From Acidobacteriota bacterium (GTDB taxonomy: Bacteria > Acidobacteriota > Terriglobia > Terriglobales > SCQP01): 64,000 nt of DNA. Under the pieces are notes generated by a model. That model was given only the letters and a program-made list of their open reading frames with translations, did no database searches and had not been told where the DNA came from. Shown piece after piece: positions 37,037 to 46,551 of the stretch; position 1 is the first letter of the stretch, and every line of letters begins with the position of its first letter. The translations under genes were made by a program, and so were the position numbers. The DNA is taken from contig DAIDIE010000013.1 of the NCBI GenBank assembly GCA_027459505.1, positions 1-64,000 on the forward strand, given 5' to 3'.

Positions 37037-37321
37037 TTCGGCGAAGAAGTTACGCATCCCAATTCGAGCCGCTTGGCTGAGCCGCGGCGCGAAATTTTCG
37101 CCTCTTGCCGCGGTCACTCGCATCTAAACCACACAGACCGCAAAAACGGCGCCAGCCAGTCGGCTGCGCCGCAGCGCCACTGTGGCGCGCCACCTTTGCT
37201 GCACCACTCCTGCTGGCGGGCCGCTGCACAAACCTCCACCGCTTTTGCAAATGGCAGGCCAAATGCAAAGAGCTGGTGAAGGGCGCTGCGGGCGGAGCAC
37301 TGCCCTGACGGGGAGACGCGT

Positions 37322-38455
37322 TTGACACCTCTAACTATGGAACCTGTGCGTGAGCCGCAGCCCGACCTGCACACTCCAGCTGCAGCCCGTGTGCCGAGCT
37401 TCGCACTACTGCCCAAAGCCCGGCGCCGCACCCGTGCCTTCTCGCTCAGCTTGCTTGGCCAGATTGTCTTCTTGTTGCTGCTCATCATCATTGGCGAGCG
37501 CCTGGCGCGCCAGGTTCATCTTTTGCAAGCGCAACAGAAGTACATCATTTACACTCCCGCCAAGCCGCTGCCCCAACCCAAACCCATTCAGGTGCCGCCG
37601 CCCCGCGAGTTGGCAAAGATTCTGCCCCCGCCGGTGCTTCCACCACCCGCGCATACCCTGACGCCGCCGGCGCCGGTCCCGCAACCTAAGCGGCCACAGC
37701 CGCAAATCCAGCAGCCCCAACCGCGGCCGCAGCCCAAGCCGCTGCCCGTGCCCAAACCGCAGGTACACACCGGTCTGTTTGCCAGCGTGAAACCCGCACA
37801 GCAGATTAATCGCCCACAGGCTGCCGTGCACAGCGGATTGTTCCCCGGAAGCAAGGCGCAGGCCACCCTGCACGCGCCCCGCGCCCAGGTGCAGACGGGC
37901 GGCTTCGGCAGCGAAGGCGGCGTGCCCGCACACACCAGCCCGCATGGGCGCGGCGCCAAGCTGGGCATGTTTGGCGCTCCCGAGGGCCCCGGCCATGGCA
38001 ATGGCACCGCTGGCGCACACGGACTGCGCGGCACCATTGCCAGCGCCGGCTTTGGCAGCGGCATCGCGGGCTCCGGTAGCGGAACGCAGGGCCACGGCGG
38101 CGGCGGCGTCCACACCGGTGGTTTTGGATCCACCATCGCCAGCGGGGCCAGTTCGCCCGCCGCCCGCGCTCCCAGCGGCCCGCAGCACCATCCCGTGGTG
38201 GTGCTGGCCAAGCCTAAACCGGCTTACACCGCCGAGGCGCGCCAGCTGCGCATTCAAGGCTCGGTGCTGCTGAACGTAATTTTCAAGGCCAATGGCCAAG
38301 TCCAGGTTCTTGGCGTTTTGCGTGGCTTAGGACACGGGCTGGACCAGTCCGCTGAGCAGGCCGCGCGCGCGATTCGCTTCCGGCCCGCCCGCGATGGGAA
38401 CACGCCAGTCGACGAGCACGCTCACATTGAGATCGTATTCCAGTTGGCTGATTAG
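37322..38455 (+). CDS. TonB-family energy-transducing protein with HTG-F repeats
   Basis: A 377-residue protein with a short cytoplasmic N-terminus, one transmembrane helix (LLGQIVFLLLLIIIGERLA), a Pro-rich periplasmic spacer (residues about 80-145) and a C-terminal TonB domain (KPKPAYTAEARQLRIQGSVL, then RFRPARDGNTPV). The middle holds repeats of the type V-H/Q-T/S-G-L/G-F (VHTGLFAS, VHSGLFPG, VQTGGFGS, VHTGGFGS) in a Gly-rich region. The TTG start has GGGGAG five bases upstream; an ATG at 37337 is an alternative. No ExbB/ExbD is adjacent. The 285-base gap before it shows no gene. Confidence 0.87.
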   Translation: MTPLTMEPVREPQPDLHTPAAARVPSFALLPKARRRTRAFSLSLLGQIVFLLLLIIIGERLARQVHLLQAQQKYIIYTPAKPLPQPKPIQVPPPRELAKILPPPVLPPPAHTLTPPAPVPQPKRPQPQIQQPQPRPQPKPLPVPKPQVHTGLFASVKPAQQINRPQAAVHSGLFPGSKAQATLHAPRAQVQTGGFGSEGGVPAHTSPHGRGAKLGMFGAPEGPGHGNGTAGAHGLRGTIASAGFGSGIAGSGSGTQGHGGGGVHTGGFGSTIASGASSPAARAPSGPQHHPVVVLAKPKPAYTAEARQLRIQGSVLLNVIFKANGQVQVLGVLRGLGHGLDQSAEQAARAIRFRPARDGNTPVDEHAHIEIVFQLAD

Positions 38456-38478
38456 CCAGCTTCGTTGGAGATATACAA

Positions 38479-40284
38479 ATGCGAACCCTTTCTTGCACCC
38501 TGACCGGCATCATGCTTTGGGCGGGGACCGCGCTTCTCGCCCAATCCCCCGCCTCTGGCGCTCCCCCATCGCCGGCCCCGCGGAACTCCACGCAAGCTGC
38601 GGCGCAGCCCGCCGCCAGCGCCAGCGCCACCACCCCCGCCGGCGATGTCGACCGCTCCAGCCTGGCGCCCGCCAACCCCGCTCCGCTGGCCCCGGCTCAG
38701 GTCATGAATGCCATCTTCCGCAACGAGCAGCAACTGGTGCGGCAGTTGCACCTCTACCAACCACGCGTCGAGACCTACGTGCAGACCGAGCGCAAAGACA
38801 ATGAACTCGGCGAGGTCCCCACCGGCGATCACTACTTCCTGGGTTGGGCCGACTTCAGCCATGGCATCAATGAACACTCCTTCATGCAGCAGCCCGGCCT
38901 GCTCAAGTCCATCTGGAACGACTTGGCGCACTTCTACAGCATGGATTTCCTGCCCCGCGGCTTCCTGCAGATGATCGTCGTCGATCAGGACCAGTTCGAT
39001 CCGCAACACTACACCCTGACTTACGAACGGCAACAGTTTCTCGGTGACGTGCGCTGCCTCGTTTTCGACGTCACGCCGCGCGTGAAGGATCAGGGGAAGT
39101 TCCAGGGCCGCATCTGGGTCGAAGACCAGGGCTATCACATTGTGCGCTTTAATGGCACTTACACCCATGCGCCGGTGTTCGGTACCTACTTCCATTTCGA
39201 TTCCTGGCGCATCAATGCGAAGCCCGGTCTCTGGTTGCCCGCCTACATTTACAGCGAGGAGTCCGACAAACAATACTCTGTTCTTGACCGTAAGCTGCGC
39301 TTCCGCTCGCAAACCCGCCTCTGGGGGTATGACCGCAAGGTCAATGAGGGCCAGTCCGAGCTCGCCAGCGTCTTAGTGCAGTCGCCTGACGCGCAGGATC
39401 AGAGCCGCTCCGCCAACGACGCCAGCCCCGTCGAGGCGGAACGCATGTGGCAGCGCGAGGCCGAAGACAACGTCTTGAACCGCCTGCAGAAAGCCGGCTT
39501 GATTGCCCCGCCGGGACCGGTCGACAAGATCCTCGAACAAGTGGTCACCAACCTCGAGGTCACCAATAACCTCGACATCCAACCCGCCGTCCGCTGTCGC
39601 GTCTTGCTGACCACGCCCCTGGAGTCGTTCACGGTCGGCCACACCATCGTCATTAGCCGCGGCCTGCTCGACGTCCTCCCCGACGAGCCCAGCCTGGCCA
39701 TGATGTTGGCCCACGAGCTCGGCCATATCGTTCTCGATCATGGCATCGATACAAAATACGCTTTCTTTGATCGTATGCAGTTCCCCGACCAGAAGACCTT
39801 CCGCAAATTCGATCTTGCTGAAAATCCAAAGGAAGAAGCCGCTGCCGACAAGGAAGGCTTGAAGCTCCTGGAGAACTCGCCTTACAAGAACAAGCTTGCC
39901 AATGCCGGGCTCTTCCTGCGCGCCCTCGCCAACCGCGCTCCCGACTTGCCGGCGCTGGTCAGCCCTCACCTGGGCAACAAGTTTGTGCTCAAGGGCCGGG
40001 TGGAGCGCATGGACGCTCTCATGCAAAAAGCCCCGCAATTGCAGACGCGCAATGTCAAGCAGATTGCCGCGCTGCCACTTGGTAGCCGCATCAAAATGAA
40101 CCCCTGGAATGACGACATCCAGATGATTCAGGCCCCGCCCGTGGCCCTGCTTTCGGCGCGTGAAAAAATGCCCTTCGAGGTCACACCCTTCATGCCGCAC
40201 CTGAGCTACATCGATGCGACACAACCTCAAGTGGCCGAGTCGTCCCCTCAATCTGCGGCTCAATCTACCAGCCAAGCCCAATAG
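38479..40284 (+). CDS. Exported M48-family metalloprotease with an N-terminal LolA-like region
   Basis: A 601-residue protein with a signal peptide (MRTLSCTLTGIMLWAGTALLA) and an Ala/Pro-rich linker. Residues about 75-290 resemble an outer-membrane-lipoprotein sorting-type beta domain (GRIWVEDQGYHIVRFNGTYT). From about 345 comes a zinc protease with HELGH in MMLAHELGHIVLDHG at about residue 413 and the downstream Glu in KEEAAADKEG. BepA/LoiP-like M48 enzymes handle outer-membrane protein quality control. It follows the TonB-like gene by 23 bases and has GGAG eight bases before the ATG, so the two are probably co-expressed. Confidence 0.85.
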   Translation: MRTLSCTLTGIMLWAGTALLAQSPASGAPPSPAPRNSTQAAAQPAASASATTPAGDVDRSSLAPANPAPLAPAQVMNAIFRNEQQLVRQLHLYQPRVETYVQTERKDNELGEVPTGDHYFLGWADFSHGINEHSFMQQPGLLKSIWNDLAHFYSMDFLPRGFLQMIVVDQDQFDPQHYTLTYERQQFLGDVRCLVFDVTPRVKDQGKFQGRIWVEDQGYHIVRFNGTYTHAPVFGTYFHFDSWRINAKPGLWLPAYIYSEESDKQYSVLDRKLRFRSQTRLWGYDRKVNEGQSELASVLVQSPDAQDQSRSANDASPVEAERMWQREAEDNVLNRLQKAGLIAPPGPVDKILEQVVTNLEVTNNLDIQPAVRCRVLLTTPLESFTVGHTIVISRGLLDVLPDEPSLAMMLAHELGHIVLDHGIDTKYAFFDRMQFPDQKTFRKFDLAENPKEEAAADKEGLKLLENSPYKNKLANAGLFLRALANRAPDLPALVSPHLGNKFVLKGRVERMDALMQKAPQLQTRNVKQIAALPLGSRIKMNPWNDDIQMIQAPPVALLSAREKMPFEVTPFMPHLSYIDATQPQVAESSPQSAAQSTSQAQ

Positions 40285-40308
40285 CTCCAAGCCTATTTTG
40301 AAACTCGA

Positions 40309-40340
40309 GGGGTGGGAGCAATCCCGCCCCCTTTTTTTTT
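40309..40340 (+). terminator. Rho-independent terminator after the M48 gene
   Basis: A 9-base stem (GGGGTGGGA with TCCCGCCCC, one G-U pair) closed by a GCAA tetraloop and followed after one C by nine T. This is the clearest terminator in the window and ends the TonB/M48 unit. Confidence 0.9.
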
Positions 40341-40441
40341 GCCTCCCACCCTGTGCTGGATCTCTCCACCTGCCAGCCTGTAGAGCACGCACCCGCCCTT
40401 TTCGCCAACTCCGGTCCGTTTGTTCGGCATCGAATCAATCT

Positions 40442-41083
40442 ATGCTGCCCGCCCACAGTGGATGGCTGATGAGCTTCTACTACTTCTTTCTCCACCGGGG
40501 CTTTTGGGGCGTTTTTCTGCTCAGCACGCTCGACTCCAGCTTCTTGACCCTGCCCGTCGCCAACGATGTTGCCGTCATCGTCCTCTCCTCTCTCCATCAC
40601 GAGCGCATGTGGCTCTACGCCCTCTCCGCCACCCTGGGCTCCATCCTGGGTTCCTACGTGATGTACTGGACGGGCAGAAAAGGTGGCGAGAGCTTCATTG
40701 AAGCTCATGTCTCCCCTCAGCGCTTTGCTCGCATGCGCGAGAGGGTTTCTCGCCGGGGGCCGTTCGTGCTGGCCGTTCCAGCCATTATTCCCCCGCCGTT
40801 TCCCTTCACCGCCTGGCTGCTCGCAGCCGGGGCGCTCGATGTTCCACGGGAACGCTTCATGGGCGCCATCGGCGTCATGCGCGGCGTGCGATTCTTTGCG
40901 GAGGGCATTCTCGCCTTGTTTGTGGGCCGCCAGGTCGTCGCCTGGCTCAAGATGCCAAGCTTCCGGATCTTCATTGACGTGCTCGTCGTGATCGCGATCC
41001 TGGCCAGCGCCTATTCCATCCTGCAACTGGTTCGCTCCACGCGGCGCGTGCCAGGACCCGAGCAAAGCAGCCGGGCAGCTTAA
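40442..41083 (+). CDS. DedA/VTT-family membrane protein
   Basis: A 213-residue inner-membrane protein with about five hydrophobic segments and the VTT/SNARE-associated pattern: reentrant-like GSYVMYWTGRKGGESF and RRGPFVLAVPAIIPPPFPFT. DedA proteins act as lipid scramblases or transporters (undecaprenyl phosphate, phospholipids) and support membrane-potential homeostasis. The usual conserved Arg/Pro motif is partly altered (PAIIPPPFPFT instead of FxRxxPxxR). The ATG at 40442 was chosen; 40469 is also possible. The longer open frame runs back into the M48 gene and across its terminator, so is unlikely. Confidence 0.85.
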   Translation: MLPAHSGWLMSFYYFFLHRGFWGVFLLSTLDSSFLTLPVANDVAVIVLSSLHHERMWLYALSATLGSILGSYVMYWTGRKGGESFIEAHVSPQRFARMRERVSRRGPFVLAVPAIIPPPFPFTAWLLAAGALDVPRERFMGAIGVMRGVRFFAEGILALFVGRQVVAWLKMPSFRIFIDVLVVIAILASAYSILQLVRSTRRVPGPEQSSRAA

Positions 41084-41120
41084 ACAAGCGGACCTTGACG
41101 GCAACGAGGACGGCAACGAG

Positions 41121-41176
41121 GCACGGCCTCGTCAGGTCGCCCGCTCCCATTTGGAGGACTCGGCGGCTCGCTCCAA
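41121..41176 (+). repeat. Short copy of the dispersed intergenic repeat
   Basis: GCACGGCCTCGTC (41121-41133) and GGAGGACTCGGCGGCTCGCTCCAA (41153-41176) match the outer blocks of the repeat at 22974-23239. It lies between two convergent genes. Confidence 0.45.
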
Positions 41177-41194
41177 CCTAAGCGATTGCTTTCG

Positions 41195-41689
41195 TCAGTC
41201 CCGCATTTCTGCAAGGCGAAAGGCGGCAATGCCAAAGGCGACACTGACGTTCAGAGAACGCTTCGTTCCCCGCATTGGAATGTAAACACTCGTATGCGCC
41301 CGCCCTATGGCGCCGGGACTGACCCCATCCACTTCATTGCCGACCACCAAAGCTAACGGCCAGCGCGGGCGAAATTCGTGCAGCGGAATAGCGGACGGGC
41401 ATTGCTCCAGCACCACCAGCTCGTACCCGCGCCGTTCCAATTCGTCCAGCACGCCCCCAATGTGCCAGGCGTGCCGCCAGGGAACGCTGTGCTCCGCCCC
41501 GAGAGCTACCTTGTGGATCTCCGCACGCGGTGGGTACCCCGAATAGCCACACAAGAATAAATGGCTGATGCCCGCTCCATCGGCGGAACGGAACAAGGCG
41601 CCCACATTGTGCAGGCTGCGAATGTTTTCCGCCACCGCGACAAAGGCGCCAAACTCGATCAGCTCAGTTGACGCTCCCGTCTCACCCAT
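41195..41689 (-). CDS. TrmH-family (SPOUT) RNA 2'-O-methyltransferase
   Basis: A compact 164-residue protein consisting of the SPOUT knotted domain only. Motif 1 is ENIRSLHNVGALFRSADG, motif 2 LALVVGNEVDGVSPG and motif 3 IPMRGTKRSLNVSVAFGIAAF, the trefoil-knot SAM site. These methylate ribose in tRNA or rRNA; with no N-terminal RNA-binding domain the target cannot be assigned (TrmL-like tRNA modification is one option). It faces DedA and is divergent from metH. Confidence 0.9.
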   Translation of the reverse strand: MGETGASTELIEFGAFVAVAENIRSLHNVGALFRSADGAGISHLFLCGYSGYPPRAEIHKVALGAEHSVPWRHAWHIGGVLDELERRGYELVVLEQCPSAIPLHEFRPRWPLALVVGNEVDGVSPGAIGRAHTSVYIPMRGTKRSLNVSVAFGIAAFRLAEMRD

Positions 41690-41754
41690 CCCCAGATCAT
41701 CCTCTTAAGTCCGCAAATGCCCGCAGTTCAATGACTTGCCGGGCTCCATTCAAG

Positions 41755-41760
41755 TACAAT
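41755..41760 (+). promoter_or_regulatory. -10-like TACAAT near the metH start
   Basis: TACAAT ends ten bases before the metH ATG, which lacks a clear Shine-Dalgarno, implying a leader of only a few bases. There is no room for a cobalamin riboswitch in the 81-base gap to trmH. Confidence 0.35.
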
Positions 41761-41770
41761 AGATATTCTC

Positions 41771-44700
41771 ATGAGCTTCTCTGCACAACGTGTAACCGCC
41801 CTGAAAAATGCGCTTCAGGAGCGCATTCTGGTGCTCGACGGCGCCATGGGGACCATGATTCAGCAGCGCCATCTCACCGCTGCCGATTTTGGCGGGGCGG
41901 CGCTGGAAGGCTGCAATGAAAACCTGGTCCGTACGCGGCCCGACGTGATCTCCGATATTCATCGCGCCTACCTGGAAGCCGGCGCCGATATTATCGAGAC
42001 AAACACCTTCGGGAGCACCCGCCTGGTGCTGGCGGAATACGATCTGCAGGACGCAGCTCAGGAGATCACCACCGCCGCAACACGTTTGGCTCGCGCCGCC
42101 GCTGACGCCTTTTCCACGCCTGCCAAGCCCCGCTTTGTCGCGGGCTCCATCGGCCCCACCACCAAAGCCATCAGCGTGACCGGCGGGGTTACGTTCCAGG
42201 AGTTGCGCGACAACTTCTATGCCCAGGCCACCGCTCTGTTGGAGGCTGGCGCCGACCTGCTGCTGGTGGAAACCTGCCAGGATACCCGCAACATCAAAGC
42301 CGCATTGTTGGCGATTGAGCAACTGGGCCGCGAACGCGGTTGGGATATTCCCGTCATGGTCTCGGGAACGATTGAAAGCACCGGAACCATGCTCGCCGGC
42401 CAGACCGCCGAAGCCTTGTGGGTTTCGCTGGAACATTACCCGTTGCTCTCGATTGGTTTGAACTGCGCCACCGGCCCGGAGTTCATGACCGATCACCTGC
42501 GCACCTTTCATACCCTGGCCACCTGCTACGTTTCGTGCTATCCCAATGCCGGCCTGCCCGACGAGGAGGGGCGCTACCTGGAAACCCCCGAGTCGCTGGC
42601 GCGCCAGGTGGAAAAGTTCGCCGACCACGGCTGGGTAAATTTCGTCGGCGGCTGCTGCGGCACCACCCCGGCGCACATCGCCGCACTCGCCGCGATGGTG
42701 GCGGGCAAAAAGCCTCGCGTTCCCGCCCCACCCGCCCATCGCGCCGTCTACAGCGGCATCGAGGTCATTGAGGCGGAACCCTCGGCCCGGCCGCTCATCG
42801 TGGGCGAACGCACCAACGTGATTGGCTCGCGCGCCTTCAAACAGCTCATCGCCGCCGAGAAATGGGATGAGGCCACCGAAATCGCGCGCCGTCAGGTCAA
42901 AAACGGCGCCCACATCGTGGACGTCTGCCTGCAGAGCACCGATCGCGATGAAGCCGCTGACATTGCGCCGTTTTACGAAAAGCTCTCTGTAAAAGTCCCG
43001 GTGATGATCGACACCACCGACCCCCGCGCGGTGGAACTCGCTTTGACCTATTGCCAGGGCAAGAGTCTGATCAATTCCATCAACCTGGAAGACGGAGAGG
43101 AAAAGTTCGAGCGCGTCTGTCCTCTCGCCCGCAAGTACGGCGCCGCCCTGGTGGTCGGCTGTATTGACGAGGACAAGCAACAGGCTCAAGCCTTCACCCG
43201 GGAAAGAAAATTGCAGATCGCGCGCCGTTCGGTGGATCTGCTCACCAGCAAGTACGGCATTCCCGCCGAAAATATCATCATCGATCCCCTCGTGTTCCCC
43301 TGCGCCACGGGTGACGAGAACTACATTGGCGGCGCTGTCGAAACCATCGAGGGCGTGCGGCTCGTCAAGGAAAACATCCCTTACGTGGCGACCACGCTGG
43401 GCGTCTCCAACATCTCCTTTGGCCTTCCCGCCGCGGCGCGTGAAGTGGTCAATTCCGTGTTTTTGTATCACTGCACCAAAGCCGGCCTCGACCTGGCGAT
43501 TGTGAACGCGGAAAAAATCGAGCGGTTCGCCTCGATTCCAGCGGAAGAGCGGACCTTGGCCGAGAATCTATTGTTCAATTGGCCGCTCGAAAATGTCCCG
43601 GAGGGCCATCCCCAGGCAGAGCTCCTGCGCAGCGCTCCCCGCGACTGGCGCGAACAGAGCCGCGACCAGAAAGTCGCCATCAACCAGTTCCACATCGCCG
43701 CCATTGCCGAGCACTTCCGCGGCGTGGTCAAGGAGAAGCGCGTCTCCGGCGAAGCCCTCCCTCTCGACGAACGCCTGGCCCGCTACATCGTTGAGGGCAG
43801 CAAAGACGGCCTCATCGCCGATTTGGATCTTAAGCTCGCCGAAGGCGCCACGCCGCTTGCCATCATCAATGGCCCCCTGATGACCGGCATGAACGAGGTG
43901 GGCCGCCTCTTCAATAACAACGAGTTGATCGTCGCCGAAGTGCTGCAGTCCGCCGAAGCCATGAAAGCCGCGGTGAATCACCTGGAGCGCTTCATGGAAA
44001 AAAGCGAGTCTTCCATCAAAGGCCGGGTGGTGCTGGCCACCGTCAAAGGCGACGTGCACGATATCGGCAAGAACCTGGTGGAAATCATCCTCAGCAATAA
44101 CGGCTATGAGGTCATTAACCTGGGCATCAAGGTGCCGTCCGAGGCGCTGATCTCGGCGTACCAGCAATACCGCCCGGACGCCATTGGATTGTCGGGGCTG
44201 CTCGTCAAAAGCGCGCAGCAAATGGTACTTACCGCCGAAGACCTGCGCGAGGCGGGCGTCGAGGTTCCCATCCTGGTCGGAGGCGCCGCGCTCTCCGAGC
44301 GCTTCACCCGTTCCAAAATCGCTCCCGCCTATCCCAGCCTCGTCTGTTACGCCAAGGACGCGATGACCGGCCTGCGGCTGATGAATGAGCTGAAAACGCC
44401 CGAGTTGCGCCCCGCGCTGATCGAGCGGCACGCGCCCATTACGCTCGCCTCCGCGACCGATGCAGCGGCTGCAAGCGCGCCCCAATCCGAGCGGCGCAGC
44501 GCCAAAGTCGCCGCCGATCTGCCCATTCCCCCGGTGCGGGACCTGTCCCGCCACCAGCGCGACATCCCGCAGATTCGCGAGCTGTGGAGCTATATCAATC
44601 CGATGATGCTGTACCGGCATCACCTGGGATACCGCGACAATTTCGAGAAGGCGCTGGCGGAACGTGAACCGCGCGCACTCGAGCTCTACAACATGGTGGA

Positions 44701-45346
44701 GGAGCTCAAGCGCGAAGCCGCCAACTTCATGAAGGTGCGCGCCGTCTGGCAGTTCTTCGAGGCCGAACCGGAAGGCAATCGCGTTCACCTGTTCGCGCCC
44801 GGCGCCGGCGCTCCACTGCACACCTTCACCTTCGAGCGGCAGCGCCGCCCCGATGGCCTCTGCCTGGCCGACTACGTGCTCCCGCCCCGCGACGGTCAGC
44901 GGGATCACATCGCCGTGCTCGTGGTGACCGCCGGCGAGGGTATCCGCGAACGCGCGGAAGAGGCCAAGCAGCAGGGCCGCTATGTCGAGTCCCACGGCCT
45001 GCAGGTGCTGGCCCTGGAAACCGCCGAGTGTACCGCCGAATGGCTGCATCGCCGCATCCGGGAAGATTGGGGCTTCCCCGACCCGCCCGAATTGACCATG
45101 AAAGAGCGCTTCACTTCACGCTATCGCGGCAAGCGCTATGCCTTCGGCTATCCCGCCTGTCCCAATATCAATGATCAGGCGGGCATCTGGAAACTGCTGC
45201 GGCCGGAAGAGATCGGCGTTCACCTGACCGAAGGCATGATGATGGAGCCGGAGGCCAGCACCAGCGCGCTGGTCTTTCACCACCCCGCCTGCTCCTATTT
45301 CGCCGTCAGCGACGAGGCCGCGGGGCGCATGGCAGGCAGTGCCTGA
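41771..45346 (+). CDS. metH: Cobalamin-dependent methionine synthase
   Basis: A 1191-residue modular enzyme that methylates homocysteine using 5-methyl-THF. The homocysteine domain (RILVLDGAMGTMIQQ; zinc Cys in GLNCATGP and GGCCGTTPAHI) covers residues about 1-325. The pterin-binding domain (ERTNVIGSRAFK) starts at about 345. The B12 domain has the axial His in DVHDIGKNLVEI (about residue 763). The C-terminal AdoMet reactivation domain (ELWSYINPMMLYRHHLGY; RYAFGYPACPN-like KRYAFGYPACPN) completes the protein. All modules are present in one chain. It stands as a single gene. Confidence 0.97.
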   Translation: MSFSAQRVTALKNALQERILVLDGAMGTMIQQRHLTAADFGGAALEGCNENLVRTRPDVISDIHRAYLEAGADIIETNTFGSTRLVLAEYDLQDAAQEITTAATRLARAAADAFSTPAKPRFVAGSIGPTTKAISVTGGVTFQELRDNFYAQATALLEAGADLLLVETCQDTRNIKAALLAIEQLGRERGWDIPVMVSGTIESTGTMLAGQTAEALWVSLEHYPLLSIGLNCATGPEFMTDHLRTFHTLATCYVSCYPNAGLPDEEGRYLETPESLARQVEKFADHGWVNFVGGCCGTTPAHIAALAAMVAGKKPRVPAPPAHRAVYSGIEVIEAEPSARPLIVGERTNVIGSRAFKQLIAAEKWDEATEIARRQVKNGAHIVDVCLQSTDRDEAADIAPFYEKLSVKVPVMIDTTDPRAVELALTYCQGKSLINSINLEDGEEKFERVCPLARKYGAALVVGCIDEDKQQAQAFTRERKLQIARRSVDLLTSKYGIPAENIIIDPLVFPCATGDENYIGGAVETIEGVRLVKENIPYVATTLGVSNISFGLPAAAREVVNSVFLYHCTKAGLDLAIVNAEKIERFASIPAEERTLAENLLFNWPLENVPEGHPQAELLRSAPRDWREQSRDQKVAINQFHIAAIAEHFRGVVKEKRVSGEALPLDERLARYIVEGSKDGLIADLDLKLAEGATPLAIINGPLMTGMNEVGRLFNNNELIVAEVLQSAEAMKAAVNHLERFMEKSESSIKGRVVLATVKGDVHDIGKNLVEIILSNNGYEVINLGIKVPSEALISAYQQYRPDAIGLSGLLVKSAQQMVLTAEDLREAGVEVPILVGGAALSERFTRSKIAPAYPSLVCYAKDAMTGLRLMNELKTPELRPALIERHAPITLASATDAAAASAPQSERRSAKVAADLPIPPVRDLSRHQRDIPQIRELWSYINPMMLYRHHLGYRDNFEKALAEREPRALELYNMVEELKREAANFMKVRAVWQFFEAEPEGNRVHLFAPGAGAPLHTFTFERQRRPDGLCLADYVLPPRDGQRDHIAVLVVTAGEGIRERAEEAKQQGRYVESHGLQVLALETAECTAEWLHRRIREDWGFPDPPELTMKERFTSRYRGKRYAFGYPACPNINDQAGIWKLLRPEEIGVHLTEGMMMEPEASTSALVFHHPACSYFAVSDEAAGRMAGSA

Positions 45347-45449
45347 GAATTTCGTGTTCTTCTGCGCGCGATTCATCCTGGGCCACTCCGGCTTCTTGCA
45401 GCCCTGAGCTCGCCGGGAGCCCTGCCCCCCAGTGCGGGGCGGAAAACCG

Positions 45450-46526
45450 ATGCCGAAATCGATTCCATGGCACAAGGTGCGCCACGGCCTGATCCTTGCC
45501 CCCAACTGGGTGGGTGACGTGGTCATGAGCCTGCCGGCCCTCGAGGCTCTGCGCCGCGCGCTGCCCGCAACACAACTCAGCATCGCCGCGCGTGACCACC
45601 TCCTGCCGGTCTTGCAGGCGGCTCAATTGCAGTTCGCCTTGCATTCCCTGCCGTCGCAACCCGGCCTCGGCTCCCTTACCGCGTTGCGCCGTGCGCTCCG
45701 CGGCCAACGGCCGGATTTGTCCATTGCCTTTCCCAACTCCTTTCACGCCGGTTTGCTGCTGGCGGCCAGCGGCGCCTCCATCCGCGCCGGTTATGCGCGC
45801 GACGGCCGCAATTTCTTGCTCAGCCACCCGGTCACCATAACCAGCCCTCGCGCCCCCGGCCAGACCCACGAATCTTTTTACTATTTCGATCTGTTACGGA
45901 AGTTGGGCCTTATCGAGCAACTGCCCCAGGAAACGCACGCGCAACTGCTCGCGGATGAGAGTTTGGTCGAACAATGGAACGCACGCCTGGGAGCCAGCCG
46001 TCCGCGCGTCGCCATTCACGCCGGCGCCAGTTTTGGCGGCGCCAAGCGCTGGCTCCCGGAACGCTTCCTTGAACTGGGGTGGCAACTGCAGCAGCGCCAG
46101 CATGCGCAGATTATCTTGATCGGGTCCGCGGCCGAGCGCGCTCTCGCCACCGAAATCGCCTCCGGCCTCCAGCCCCTTCGCACCGTCAATCTCGCCGGCC
46201 AGACCTCGTTGCCGCAACTCTTGGCGCTGCTCGGCGGCTGCGACCTCGCCATCTGCAACGATTCCGGCCCCATGCACCTCGCCGCCGCACTGGGCACTCC
46301 CGTCGTCGCACTCTTCGGACCAACCAACTACCTCGAGACCTTCCCGCTGCTCCCGCCTTCGTCCCCGGCGAATCAGGTAGACCTGGTCCGCGCCGAAGGA
46401 ATCGAGTGCAGCCCCTGCAAACTGCGTGAATGCCCCATCGACCACCGCTGCATGACAAGCCTGACCACCGCCATGGTGCTCGCCGCGGCGGAGAACATGC
46501 TCGCCCGCACCGCTCCGCGCGCCTGA
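45450..46526 (+). CDS. waaF: GT9-family heptosyltransferase (WaaF type)
   Basis: A 358-residue GT-B glycosyltransferase for LPS core assembly, adding heptose from ADP-heptose on the cytoplasmic face. The N-terminal LILAPNWVGDVVMSLPALEA and C-terminal CDLAICNDSGPMHLAAALGT followed by VVALFGPT are typical of heptosyltransferase II. The ATG at 45450 was chosen over an upstream GTG. A GC-rich inverted repeat (GCCCC...GGGGC) lies just before it. It links functionally to kdsD/kdsC. A WaaC-type role cannot be excluded. Confidence 0.9.
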   Translation: MPKSIPWHKVRHGLILAPNWVGDVVMSLPALEALRRALPATQLSIAARDHLLPVLQAAQLQFALHSLPSQPGLGSLTALRRALRGQRPDLSIAFPNSFHAGLLLAASGASIRAGYARDGRNFLLSHPVTITSPRAPGQTHESFYYFDLLRKLGLIEQLPQETHAQLLADESLVEQWNARLGASRPRVAIHAGASFGGAKRWLPERFLELGWQLQQRQHAQIILIGSAAERALATEIASGLQPLRTVNLAGQTSLPQLLALLGGCDLAICNDSGPMHLAAALGTPVVALFGPTNYLETFPLLPPSSPANQVDLVRAEGIECSPCKLRECPIDHRCMTSLTTAMVLAAAENMLARTAPRA

Positions 46527-46551
46527 CACTCTGCGCCTTTTGCCAAACCTG

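Noticed and set aside
37037-37321. Small gene in the gap before the TonB-like protein
   Set aside because: Short open frames only, no Shine-Dalgarno and no protein character; a loose TTTTGCA/TGCAAAG inverted repeat near 37250 is not convincing.
41690-41770. Cobalamin riboswitch before metH
   Set aside because: The gap is only 81 bases and no B12-box-like sequence was seen.
41750-45049. Two long minus-strand frames (573 and 493 codons)
   Set aside because: Shadows of metH, whose four modules are complete on the plus strand.
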